Of a DNA stretch of 64,000 bases, positions 8,940 to 20,350 are shown piece after piece; within the stretch, counting starts at the first letter, position 1, and the number at the start of each line of letters is the position of its first letter. Source of the stretch: Macropodus opercularis. Lineage: Eukaryota; Chordata; Actinopteri; Anabantiformes; Osphronemidae. The notes beneath the pieces were generated by a model, which was not told the DNA's origin, searched no databases, and saw only the letters and a list, made by a program, of their open reading frames with translations. The stretch lies in NCBI GenBank assembly GCA_030770545.1, contig CM061109.1:1860001-1924000 (forward strand), in the 5' to 3' direction. A program made the translations under genes and the position numbers.

Positions 8940-11900
8940 TAAAGGGGCATTAACTCCTTTCTGTGTGCAGGCTATGGCCTCGCCCTCGCTCCTCTGCAGC
9001 CGCTGCAGCTTTGTGTCTTCCTACTTCCTTTACAGAACATCGTTTAGCTGCAACTGAAGCATTGCAGTATGATGTGGAGTTTTATGATTAGCGTTAGTGC
9101 TTTGGAGTCAGGTTTGCAGATGATGACTTGTGTCTGTTAAGCTAAAGGTTATTCACCTTAACTGAGCTCAGAACAAACCTTAAAAAGGCCAAAAGAACAT
9201 TAGTTTCCAACTCTGTCCAGTTCATGACCCATTGGAAACTTCTCCAGTCAACACTACGATGAGATTTTACGTAGGGGCAGTAAACGTTCAGAGTCTCTGG
9301 AATAACAGGGCAGAGAGCAACATTTTCCAATTTTAGAAAAATATTAGTTATTGAAGTTGTAGACTGTAACATTTTCTTCATATTACTCTTTAAAATACCA
9401 TCTATCTATTTATATATATGTGTATATACTGAATAGTATCTATGTGACACCACAGCTTTCGCTACAAATGCTACAACTAGGCAGATACTCATTGAAATAA
9501 ATGCGATAATAAGGGTCCAGTAACGTTTGTTTATGAATGACAGATAAAAGTTGTAGCCAGGTGTGACTGCAAACCATGATCAGTGTCTTTGGAGCTTCTC
9601 CAACATTTCCCAGGTAGAAATGTGCTACTTGCTAATCCTGTGTGCATGCGGGTGTTTGCACATGTATCTGTCGCTTTCTTTTTTTTTATGTCATAGGAGA
9701 CTATGTGGGATCATACATGTTTCATGGAGCTCTCTCTGACGGGCTGTGTGAGATTACATGCATGACCTCAGCTGGCACATAACGCCTGCACGCTCGCTGG
9801 CCTGCTCCACTCTGCTTAGCAGCTCTGACACCGTGTATCCATACTAATGCTGCAGCATAATCATTACTCTGAACATCCTCTCTGTCTCTCTGTCAATAAT
9901 CCATATTCATGCAGCATTTTGGATGAATGGGAGTGAGCAGGCAAAGCAGCTAAGGCCAACTAAATCTGCTCTGCTGGCTTTGATGTTTGGTGAGATTCCA
10001 TTGTAATTGTTCTGGAGGAAGGAAGCAGTTACAGCGTGGCATCTTTAATCGGCTAGAGGAGGGCCTAATTATTCTGTTGCTTCAATCATTGCTGCCCATT
10101 GTTCTGCATGAGGTGGCATTAGAATAATGATTTTTTAAAACAATTTCTAATGAGATGAGATTAGCTAGAAAAGTGATTTCATCATTGTTATATGTATGAT
10201 AATGGTTAATTGCTGTATTATGATGTAAGGGACTATAGAGACAAAAGTAGTTAAGGATCACTACTGTGATACTTTGGCCTGGGGCAGATTTTAAAGTGTG
10301 AGTAAGACTCCTTTGTTTCAACTAAGGGAGATCTTAATGTGTTCAGCCTTAGAACAAGTGAGATTTTAGACACCAATGGCAAACTTTTGGAAAAACTCAT
10401 TCCTGTTTCAGCTTGAAAGAAAAGTCCACTGGTCAGATTTGGATGGTCAAAGCTCAAGGACACTGTCACCTTGAATCTGTTTCATTTTCATTGATGCAGT
10501 ATCTCAGAAAAGCGTAAACATTTACTTGACTTCATGGATAAACTAATTAGAATAAGAGTCTGGACCTAACTGGTCAGTGTGGGCAAGTGTTTCATATTAT
10601 TTTATAGCTAATGTATCAAATACATGAACAACATGCTGTAAACTGACGTGAGGCATAGTTAACAGCAAACCAAAAAGCGTACTATGTAATACGTACTTTG
10701 AGTCGCTAATAATTAAGTAGGTACTAAATAATTCAAATTTTAATTTGATCTAGATACACAATAATCCTGTAGCTGTGTCACTATTGTATGTCTGTAAAGC
10801 AAGCTGTCATGACAATCACTAAGCGTCTGGTACTTTTACAAAGCTTTCCCTACACAGAATAATCTCAGCTAATGGTCTGTTTTGCTTCTCAGCTTTAAAA
10901 TATAGATGAAGTTGCTGTTTTTTTCTGTCAGGGTGCAAGCTAAGAAATATAATCTGTTTCTGTTTTATGTATGCTAGAGAGGGGTCAAAGCAGAGGCTTT
11001 GTGTGTGCGCTCCGATGTGTGGATGCTTTGCAGGCTCTGATATTTTAATATAGCCACATTTTGGAGAAAATCACCATATGCCTCTCTGTATCTGCTAGAA
11101 ATCCACTACTGACAATTTCATGCTGTTTTTGCTGAACTTAAAGGAGAAAATCGACTTCACATGTGGAATCATGAGGCAATAAGTTGTTTAAATATGAATG
11201 AGTGTTGTGCGAATGGCTCTGCTGTGATATTTAGACAAGAACAGATCCCTTAGAGATGCTGCTAGCAGTACCTCAGAGGAATGATGCTGTTACAGCGTTT
11301 TGCAGGGCGGAACTTCTCTTGAGTGTTTATTACTGAGAGAATCCTGCACAAACTGGATCTTGATCAGCATTTTCCTTTGATTAAATTATTTTTACACTTT
11401 CCATTCCAGGTAACATCAATCATTCAGTCATTCATGGGTCCAAACCACCTCTCGCATCCACTCGAGAGTTGTAGCAATATGGTTTGTAGCAGTTTAACTT
11501 AAAGTTTGGCTCAGAGTGACCTGAACAATCTCCAACCGCATCTATAAGCTTTGTCATAAAGGAAGAAGGATTTGTTGCTCCTTCTTCTGATATACTTCTT
11601 TGCATACAACATAATCTGAATACATAATCTTTAACCAAAACGGAGGTAGGTTTAAACTATATTTTTAGTAACTGTGTGAAATTAGTGAGATAATGGAAGA
11701 CGCACATGTTCAGCTTCTGGACATCAAAACGATCATGTTACGCTGATATAACCAAAGCCATGAAAAGATCCGAATGTAGGCTAGTTTGCTGGTTTTAGCT
11801 AGATAAGTGTTTAATTCCTCTTTATAGCTACAGTATTTAAAGTCTAAGAATAAAGGGTTTTAAAACTGGAAACATCTGAATACCAGTTTATTTTGATTTT

Positions 11901-12410
11901 ATTTCACAGTAATCGTTTAGCTTGGTTTTCATGGCATGAATGAGAGAGAACAGCTGATCTGGAACATCCCTGATTTTCTTCTTACAGCACTGTTGCTTCT
12001 CGCCAGCTTCATGTGGAAAAAACACACTTACAGGTAGCACAGCACATCAAAAGAAGCGAACGCTAAATGGCATGACGTCTCTATTTTAGCTACACGCTCA
12101 CATGTTCACATGGTGAACACCAGCAACTGAAAACCCTGAATCCAATCAGCTCTCGCTGGATGTTGGAAGAGGGAATTATATGGAGCAGTAGAGGGAACCG
12201 AGCAGAAAGAGGATGGTAGCTGTAAAGCTGACGTAATGGGGCATCAAGAGAACAGGAGCAAATTATTAGATGATTATTAAGGTAGGAAGGAAGGCAACAA
12301 TTAGCCGAGTCCGTAAGTTGGAAATAAAAGCCACAAAGAACAATGCAAGACAACTAAAATGAAAAAAGAAATATTTTGCAGGATCTAACAGTTGCAGCGA
12401 AGAGCAAAGA
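8938..12410. other. Anonymous noncoding stretch
   Basis: No gene or recognised repeat. Just after the GT run a pyrimidine tract with GTGTGCAG is followed by ATGGCC and a 27-codon frame at 8974-9057, too short to support. The part from 9770 to 10180 reads like conserved noncoding DNA, with homeodomain- and SOX-like motifs. A second AG|GT junction lies at 11409/11410. Confidence 0.45.
9770..10180. promoter_or_regulatory. Candidate conserved noncoding element
   Basis: The segment is dense in TAATTA-, ATTCATGCA- and CATTGTT-type motifs, including CATTGTTCTGCATG, one base off an OCT-SOX composite core. There are no repeats and no open frame. Conservation is inferred from the style of the sequence only. 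Confidence 0.2.
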
Positions 12411-12560
12411 GGGGGTCGCGGGTTCGATTCCCTTTCTGTGTGGAGTTTGCATTGGTTGCGTCTATATGTGTGGCCCTGCGACAGAACCCTGCCTCTCGCC
12501 CTTCAGCTGGGACAGGCTCCAGCGACCCCTACGGGGAAGAAGCAGGAGAAGATGAATGAG
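12411..12560 (+). mobile_element. tRNA-derived SINE, internally deleted
   Basis: It contains the pol III B-box-like GGTTCGATTCC at 12421-12431, then CTTTCTGTGTGGAGTTTGCA, then jumps to the SINE tail (CTATATGTGTGGCCCTGCGA, CCCTGCCTCTCGCCC, CAGCTGGGACAGGCTCCAG). The middle of the consensus is missing. This family is widespread in teleosts. Because of the B box the segment could be mistaken for a tRNA gene, but no cloverleaf is present. Confidence 0.85.
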
Positions 12561-12859
12561 TTTGGTTTGTTGTGGCAGCTGGCAATGCAAAGAAATCAGT
12601 ATAATAATGTTAACTCCTCCTGGGGGGGTCCAGATATTTTAATAACTACATAAGATACTGTATATACTGCAAAGTCTAAACCTCGTTCTAGGTCTATTCA
12701 AGCCTGAAACTTCCAACAGGATAATGATCATACGGCATAAATTACGAGTGAAGCCTGGTGAGGCACCGCTCGAATAAAATAGCATGAATGTGCCACCCTG
12801 AGGGCCAGGGGTAGAAATAGAGGTCAGCTGGCTGATCCCTGGCTTCGTAGACTGGCTAT

Positions 12860-13130
12860 AGGCTATAAACTACAGACTTAGCCAGCTCTGAGTTTTAAAC
12901 CAGTTATTCAGAGTAGGGAGGGTGTCTGCTTCCTGAACCTGAACTGGGAAGTGGTTCCACAGGAGAGAAGATTTATGGCTAAAGGCTTTCCTCCCATTCT
13001 AGAAACCACAAGTAGACCAATGCAAGTGTTCTGCTGCGATACCATGGTTCTCTAAGGTCATTATTGATTATGTCAAGTAAACTAAACACAAGAGTTTAAA
13101 TTTTACTCTAAAAGAGCTTGTGCTGAAGGT
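12860..13130 (+). repeat. Long teleost interspersed repeat, central fragment
   Basis: The stretch with TTATTCAGAG, GGTGTCTGCTTCCTGAACC, GGTTCCACAGGAGAGAAG and GAAACCACAAGTAGACC matches the middle of the long repeat family whose other parts occur at 29736, 42828 and, reversed, 56870. The class of the family is unclear to me. The short ORF at 13133-13345 just beyond it is not supported as a gene. Confidence 0.7.
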
Positions 13131-16100
13131 GTATGATGTTAATTTTAAGAAAAGCATACTATGAAGATGTGCTCTCTCCATGTTTCTTGCAAAATCTGGA
13201 TCATAACCTTGAAGTATATGTTTGCGTTAGATTTAATAATTTTATGTTTGATCTCATAGATAATTCAGTTCATTTCTGTGTGGCCTGTCTATTGACACAT
13301 CAACATGAGCTCGCCAGCGAAGACAGGAATCTAATTACTGACTAGTTAATGGGTGACTGCTGTTAATGGGAGCAGCGAGTGGGTTTGAAACTCTCACCTA
13401 CCCTGACTCCTCCTACCACCATTACAAAGTCGTTAAGTTTGTGACTTGTGACGTGTCAGTAGAGCAACTACTGAGCGATCAAGGAGAGCTGGAGAGAACA
13501 TAACATTTAGTTCACAAATGCTAAAACGCTGATGAATTCATAAGACTTTGATGCTGTAATTTTAAAGTATTTCCATTGGTTCTTGCAAACAAGCCATAAA
13601 GTGAAATAATGGTATTCTCCTATTCCCACATTTACATCTTCAAAGTGTGGTTTGTTTCCCTTCTGCGTTTCCTTCTTTTACATTTTCTGTGATATACAAG
13701 TCTCCTTTTTCAGTTCAGGTATATATGTGTGCGTTTCCTTATGGGTCCTGAGCACATCTCTAATATCACATTCAAAAACGACAAATTGCTAGAAGTCTGT
13801 CACTCCTGAAAGCACGATGCCACGTCTGAACCCAATTGCCCACAGAAAGCACATAAACATTCCGTGTTTGGCGTCTTTCGGAAGGAGCGATTTGGAAATG
13901 AAAGGGGGAACTCAGCAAAGAGGCAAATTATGAGAGGAAGCACATTTGTCACACGTGCGAGGAATGGGATCAGAAATGGATGTATCCGTCTGTCAGTAAT
14001 TGTTAGTTTCATTTACTTTGTTAGCGTATTTGTGTGTAATGGTGTGAGACAATGATGCTGTCAGGAGGGACAATGTCACATCTCCCACAAAGCCAAGCGC
14101 AAGAGGAAATGCTGCGTGCAGCAATTTAGCATGCTTAATGGCTGATGTTTGGGTAGAGATGGGAAATGAGTCACAGGGAAAAATAAATAAATTTACTGTT
14201 GATGGAGCAGCAAAGCAGTTAAACGAGAGGGTCTGAAAAATAATGATGACAGCATGAAAACTATCTGAGGAATAGTCGGCATTAACAGCGCCCCCAGAGC
14301 TGAACGCGTCCTATTCAAAGCCAGCGTGTGCAGCAGCTCTTTAAGGCACACAGTGGGGAATTCATGCGAGGGTAAAGATTTCTCCGAGGTGTTAAAAAGT
14401 ATAAGGACATCTACATATTCAACATACCAACCCACAGAAGTGTCTGCTTAATAAATAGGAGTCTCTGCTGACCCACCTGCCACTTTAATTCTTCTCTTTT
14501 CTTTATAGAAATAAAGCTCAGACGATCACTTTAAGCTCAGAGTCTTCATATTATATCATAGTTAGACTCAAGCAGCTGGAACTTTAACAAAACCAGAAAC
14601 AGTTCCTGAACTGCTGAGGCTAGACTCAGGCCGTGGCGATAGCTTGGCTTGTCTGTAGCTGTGCGTGAGAATGACTGCAGGGCACGAGAGGATGAGTCAG
14701 ACTTGAGGATTTCACAATCAGCACTTCAACCATGTCTTTTAAACATAATAATGAAGGAGACAGCAGCACGTTGCTGAAATGAAATGTGTTGATGGAACGG
14801 CCATCATTATTACATTGAGACACAATTGCATGGAAAACTGACACGTAATTAAATTAACTGAACTTATTGACGTGTAATTAAAATAAATAAACTTAAGAGG
14901 TTGGCACGACTGTGTTGTGTTGTGTTTAGTGTTTTGTGTGTCAGACTGCACAGTGTCTGGTTTAATGGCCCATGGAAAGAACCTTCAGTTCATTTATATA
15001 CTATACACACAACCACCTACAGCAATTTATTAATTAATTGTTGTTTTGAAGGATGATTGAGTTTGACTAGTAATGTTTACTATGCGTTTCAATTGAAAAC
15101 CTATTTTTATGACATAAGCAATTTTGAAACAGTTCCTTCTTTGATATATTTTGTTGCCACTAACCACCTCACCTGTTAAAAAGACGCATCTTATATTCAG
15201 AAATATTCTGTCCCTGTTATTTGGATATTCTCCATTGTGTAAAAAAAAAGCACACAGACAAACTATTAACTACAACATTTACAACACACAAAGCAGACAG
15301 GAACTATTGGATCTCCTGTGTTTGTGAGGACTCTGCCAAAGCCATCAGCTACAGCTACAGCTTAGTAACATGGGTCCTGCCTAACCCTAACCCAGTCATT
15401 CTTCTCCTCCTCCGTGTGCTCATGCTTGTACTGTGTCTGTTTACGAGCTTCACACTGACCTGTTGGACTCACTGCAGCAAATCCACCTGAAAAAACAGAC
15501 AAACGACCACAGCTGCTTAAGACACCACTCAACAAACCTCACAGTAATGACCATTAGGGGGTAGAGTCGGCGTAAAGACGCACCTGTACCACTGCGCACA
15601 GAGCCGCTCGGCCTGTGACGCCGTCTGGTCCTGCTGCTCTTCTGGTGTCCAGTGCTTTGGGGGCATTTCCAGTGCTGGCGCTCGTTTCTTGCCTGCATCC
15701 GTTTGGGACGTTATCATCGTCGTCGAGGGCGAATGTTTGCTTGTCTGTACATGTGACCCTCTGGTGCTTATCACGACCCTTATACTGTAGAACTGGCCTC
15801 ATATCCACGCTGCATATGATCATCACAGACTATGAGTCACTGATGTTAACATCGTATAATGACTACAAAATGCTTAACACCAGTACAAACACATTCTGAG
15901 ATGAGAATGGAAACATTTTCCTCTCTCTCCTCTACATCTTTCTCTCTGACTTACTTTCTCGAGTTTCTTGCCTCTCGTTTCCACCTCAGAGAAAACGAAT
16001 GTGGGAAGCAGATATCTCTCACACTCCCCTGAATAATGAATGGGCTTTGGAGTTCTCCCACACAGTATAGTTCAACCTCCTGCTCTGTATGCCAAACAGA

Positions 16101-16240
16101 GGAGCACACATCCCTGTCGTCCATTAAAACACCCAAACTTCTTAGGGTTTAGTGTGTTGTCCTGTTCAGGTTACAGCTGAAGTGAAGCCTGTCCGTCAGA
16201 TGACAGTTCATTCAAAACCTATTCCATGCTAATCTCATTG
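13131..16240. other. Anonymous noncoding stretch
   Basis: No gene seen. The parts at 13790-14180 and 14580-14900 contain many SOX-like ACAATG and homeodomain-like TAATTA motifs and may be conserved noncoding DNA. Frames at 15450-15899 overlap on both strands without any recognisable protein. Confidence 0.45.
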
Positions 16241-16278
16241 TGACTTTTTTCCCATTTTTTTCTTGCTTGGTTCCTTAG

Positions 16279-16416
16279 AACTTGAAGATACAAGCTTTTC
16301 GTGGAGCAAATATATGCTACAGCCCCCTTCATTACCGACACCACCATAAGAAGTTCTTTGAAGGCTCTCGTGAAGTGCATTCCTTCCCTCAGCTGACTTT
16401 CTTTGGGCTACAGTGA
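16279..16416 (+). other. Candidate coding exon, 45 open codons after a strong acceptor
   Basis: A long pyrimidine tract (from about 16245) ends in GGTTCCTTAG, and the frame starting at 16279 is open for 45 codons to a TGA at 16414. It contains a His/Lys-rich patch (YRHHHKKFF). An A|GTGAGG donor-like sequence at 16412/16413 could end the exon just before the stop, and another donor-like GTAAGA lies at 16442. A CTAAT branch-point-like sequence sits upstream near 16230. It could be an internal exon of about 134 nt or a terminal exon. The peptide is not recognised; no start codon is needed if it is internal. Confidence 0.3.
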
Positions 16417-16449
16417 GGTGGAATTATTGATCAGACTAAGGGTAAGAAG

Positions 16450-17910
16450 GGCTTGTGGGGCTTTGTTAAGAATAAGAATAAGAAGCAGAAGCAAGTGGGA
16501 GCTGGGAAGTAGTCTTGTGTTCTCACTACCCATCAGCTCATAGAGGCTCATCAGTCTCTATATCATATTGATCCAATTCACTAAAAACTTCTTCCATTTC
16601 TGATGCTTAAGATGTGGGTGAAGAGCATCAAGGTTTCAGTGTCAGTGTTTTGCAGGTTGGACCAGGCTAGAGTTGCCTGAATGATGGCAGAAAGAAGACT
16701 TGCTCTAATTATAATAAAAATAAAATAGAATTTTTAGGAAAGCTATGATTTTTACTCTTCTTCAGTCTGTAACTGTAATTATTAATTCCAACAGTTTTTT
16801 TTTTATCTCAGCCCAAAGCTGAAAAAATGCAGCAATTGACCAAAAATAAATGAAACCATTATTTGAACAACCTGAAGACACAAACATCACTGATGTCCTG
16901 GGAGTGAGTCTCCACAGTGAATACTTTCCTTCTCAAATTAAAAGAGTTCGCACAAAAACAAAACTGTGTTCAATCAAAAAAACAGGAATTCAAAATTAAA
17001 TCTAGCAAGAAGTTGAAAGCGTGCGGGACAGTTTTCCTTGGCCGGTTTCCGGTGATGAGGACAGATACCAGAGGCGCGAGACGAGACCTGAACTGTCGAA
17101 ACCGTGGTTATGTATTCACTGGAACCACTGAGGTTACAGGGCGGCGCACGGAGTTAAAGATTTTAAGCAGCGTGCTTAATGCAAATGGAATGTAAACTGC
17201 AGTCTTAGTGTCAAAGTCACATGCTTTCAGACGACACACCCTAAACTGCTGCCTCAGACATGTTCCATCAGCTCAACACTGCCACTCCACTGCTTTGATA
17301 CTTGGAATTAGTCTGTTGCCACTTTAAGGCATCACGTGTCAAGAAAGTCTCAGCGTTACTTTCTGATAAGAAAAGCACGACACTAGTGTTTAAGTTAAAG
17401 AACTTTACATCTCTCACCCATGACAAAGGTTTAGACACATGTGCTTCCATGGTCTTTCAACAGAATATCTACTTTAAGCTCTGTAAATACAACCATCCAC
17501 ACGGCTGTGGTTTCTTTGGCTTTGACGCTTAATCCTTTGTGACCCCTGACGTCCCTGTGTGTGGACAGCAGCAGGAAAGATGATCCCTCCGGGTAGTTGT
17601 CACGTTATTACCATCAGGTGCTGGTCATTCTGACTTTGTGTCTAAACCTTCAGCAGCTTGTTGCCTGCTAGAATCTGAGCATTTCTCTGAGGTGTTTACA
17701 GAGACCCATAAACGCACAATAAACCTCACACAACAATGCACTTTTAAATCCCATTTTGCATATACACAGCACTGCTGATTGTACACAAAACACCCCACAT
17801 ACACACAAACGCACCACAATAAAGAGTAGACACAAATGTCAACAAAGTGTCTCACTCAACCTGTGCTTGGCCCATTTCATCTCAGTTGCACGTCTCTTGC
17901 TTCTTTTCAG
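16450..17910. other. Anonymous noncoding stretch
   Basis: A 92-codon frame at 16917-17195 includes a CpG-rich patch at 17020-17160 but no recognisable domain. No repeats are recognised. Confidence 0.45.
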
Positions 17911-17915
17911 CGTTT

Positions 17916-17972
17916 GTGTGTGTGTGTGCGTGAGATTGTGTGCATGTGTGTGTGTGTGTGTGTGTGTGTGTG
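17916..17972. repeat. (GT)n microsatellite, interrupted
   Basis: GT runs are interrupted by CGTGAGATTGTGTGCA. Overlapping frames on both strands are repeat artefacts. Confidence 0.9.
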
Positions 17973-18110
17973 GAGTAGGCCTAGGGCCAGGCAGCCAAAC
18001 AGGCTGTGCCAGTATATATTTACTCGAACTGAGGGGAGTGGAAGTGAGGGATTAGTTACCACAGACCAAGACACGCTGCTGAAGGACAAGGGACATAATA
18101 CACCCAAAAC

Positions 18111-18140
18111 TGTGTGTGTGTGTGTGTGTGTGTGTTTGTG
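18111..18140. repeat. (TG)n microsatellite
   Basis: A TG run of about 30 bp with one interruption near its end. Confidence 0.9.
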
Positions 18141-20240
18141 TTTACCTGATTCATGATTATACTAATAAATTACCATATATAGTACAGCACATACACGTGT
18201 TTGTCTTGGCTGCAGTTTTGATTTTACAGTCTGTGAGTCACACAGAACCTTAACCTACTGTATAAAGCTGCGTATGTACAGTAATAACCAGTCACTGATA
18301 ACCAGAGTCTGAACTGACTATTAAATAAAATACTTATAATTATTAAGTTAAGTTTGTGATATCATCTTCCAACAAATGATTCCCTGCAGACCTGAGCTCA
18401 TTTCTATTTCAAAGACTTTGCACTATAACAAACCTTAGAACAGAGAACGTGACGCTGACCATTAGTTAACAATGTTGTTTGGCATTTTGAAGAAAAGGCT
18501 CATTCTGTACTGTTTTGAAAGAGTTTTCTTTCCATAAGTTGCTTGACACAAGCACATTATGCTACGTCACATCCTAGAGCAACTGTTTCGGTTCCTGTGT
18601 AGCAGTGTGCTCGTATGCTATGACACTGAAGAACACAGTGGTTGTGATAGGAAGCCGTTCATGCCAGAAACAAGAGACAGTGAACAGCAAAGAAGTAAAA
18701 CAGCTGAATCAGCACATCAGATCTTTTTTTCTTTTTTCTCATTGCCTGACTCAAATGAACAGTGGAAGAGGTTGATTGGCCTGTGACCCTGTAAGTGAGA
18801 GATGAAACATGTGGAGGCCAAAGGGCCTCAGGGTCCGACCGGTGCACTGTTCACACACACACATACTCGCACAGCACATGCTTTCCCCGGTGCGTTCATG
18901 CCCCGCCTGAATTTGTTGTTTGACAGACTATGTTGGGGAGCGAAGTCAGCAACGTCGGGCAAACAAGTCTTTCCATTTTCACTCTTCGACCTTGATCCGA
19001 GCTCGTTGAGTTGTTAGGGAGTGTTTTGCTTGGGGCAGCTCCAGTTTATTAGAAAATGATTAGATCAGAATGAGTTTATTATTGTGCAATAAATAATCAT
19101 GAGTGTATATTAAACAAGGAGCCAGAATGTCATGCCAATAATTGATCCCCAGAAAAAATAAAAGTAAAAGATAGAAGAATGTTTTAATGAGTAGCACTTG
19201 GGCAAATTAGTACAAAATATACGTTCCCCGCCTGCGACAAATATGACAAGACTCTGTGAGGCAGTAAAATCATTACCAGCCACATCATTACTGTAGGTTA
19301 TACCTCTGGAAAAAAACACTACGTAAAACCATTTCACTACATAAAACCATAGAACAGCAATGAACATGTCAATGACACGAAGTAGAATAATAAGATAAGC
19401 TGAATAAGATTGTCTACAGACACAATATATGTGGGGGTATTTCCTTTAATTGCTTCCTCTTGAGAAAGTGTCACATTATACCTTTGGCCCCTTAAGCAGG
19501 TTTGTGTGTTACGTTGAGGCTTGTGAGGAGTAAAGCACAGAGTGGGTGTGTGTCAGTGTGACTAAACACTGACTAAAGCGACTGTTTTATTCACATGACC
19601 GTCATCTAATACACGACAGCAACCACCGAAACCTCCTGCCCAGGCTTAGTTGTCCGACCTTCCCTGTGTTGTGTCGCTGGAAATAGTTATGTAAGTAACA
19701 TACAATCAGAGGTTGAACCTTTCTGTTTAACTGAGACAGGTCTTTGTTTTTGGTCTTGATCATTTATTATGAGACACATAGTTTTCTTTAGTATTCTGAG
19801 TATTTATGATTTTTCAGGTTGCTAAAAATCTCCTAAAAGTCTTTTATTCTTCTTTGTATTATCTTCTGCAGGGACGCTAGACTATGTACAAACCAGAGTT
19901 CAAAGCAGCCCAATGGTTTGTGGATGACCCAACACGATCAACTGAGCAATAAATGCACATGTTGTTGGCCTTTCACAATAACTATCAAAAACACAGCATC
20001 ACACATTTTACAAGATAGAAGCTTGCTTCTGATTGGACAGAACCAAAGATCAGCATCGCTACAGAGAAGGAAAACGTATATGAACTATGAACTACGTATT
20101 TAGCGTAACGTACCACGACAGTAGTTTGAGTGGTAATGGTTTACTTCTTTATACTGACTCAGTGTTGTCCCAACCTCCCTCGTAGTCTGGAATGTTGTTT
20201 TGGGGAATGTTACATTTTCTCTTTCGTCATGTTTTTTTTA
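18141..20240. other. Anonymous noncoding stretch
   Basis: Nothing coding is recognised. A pyrimidine-rich acceptor-like sequence with TATCTTCTGCAG ends at about 19871 and is followed by an open frame to 20103, but no domain is seen. Confidence 0.45.
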
Positions 20241-20267
20241 ACGATTGTTTTCTTTTTTCTGTTGCAG

Positions 20268-20349
20268 TTTGTATGAAGTGTTTCATGGTGCATACTTGTA
20301 GTATATACCAAGTGTTGGATTGTACTGTGAGGTCTCAGGAGTTAACTTG
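20268..20349 (+). other. Candidate 82-nt exon with strong splice signals
   Basis: A T-rich tract ending TTTTTTCTGTTGCAG (to 20267) is a textbook acceptor. At 20349/20350 the sequence is ACTTG|GTAAGTACAG, with a perfect GTAAGT donor. The 82 nt between are open in exactly one frame (two bases, 26 codons, two bases), which is Cys-rich (CMKCF, TCSIY, LDCT). The other two frames are stopped. It is the best splice-site pair I noticed in the window, but the peptide is unrecognised and it may be a noncoding-RNA exon or a cryptic exon. Confidence 0.3.
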
Positions 20350-20350
20350 G

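Noticed and set aside
8974..9057. 27-codon ORF after an acceptor-like CAG
   Set aside because: Too short, follows a microsatellite, and has no donor or recognisable sequence.
12421..12431. tRNA gene suggested by a B box
   Set aside because: No cloverleaf or A box; the following sequence is the SINE body.
17756..18156. Overlapping ORFs of 99 and 106 codons
   Set aside because: Kept open by two GT microsatellites.
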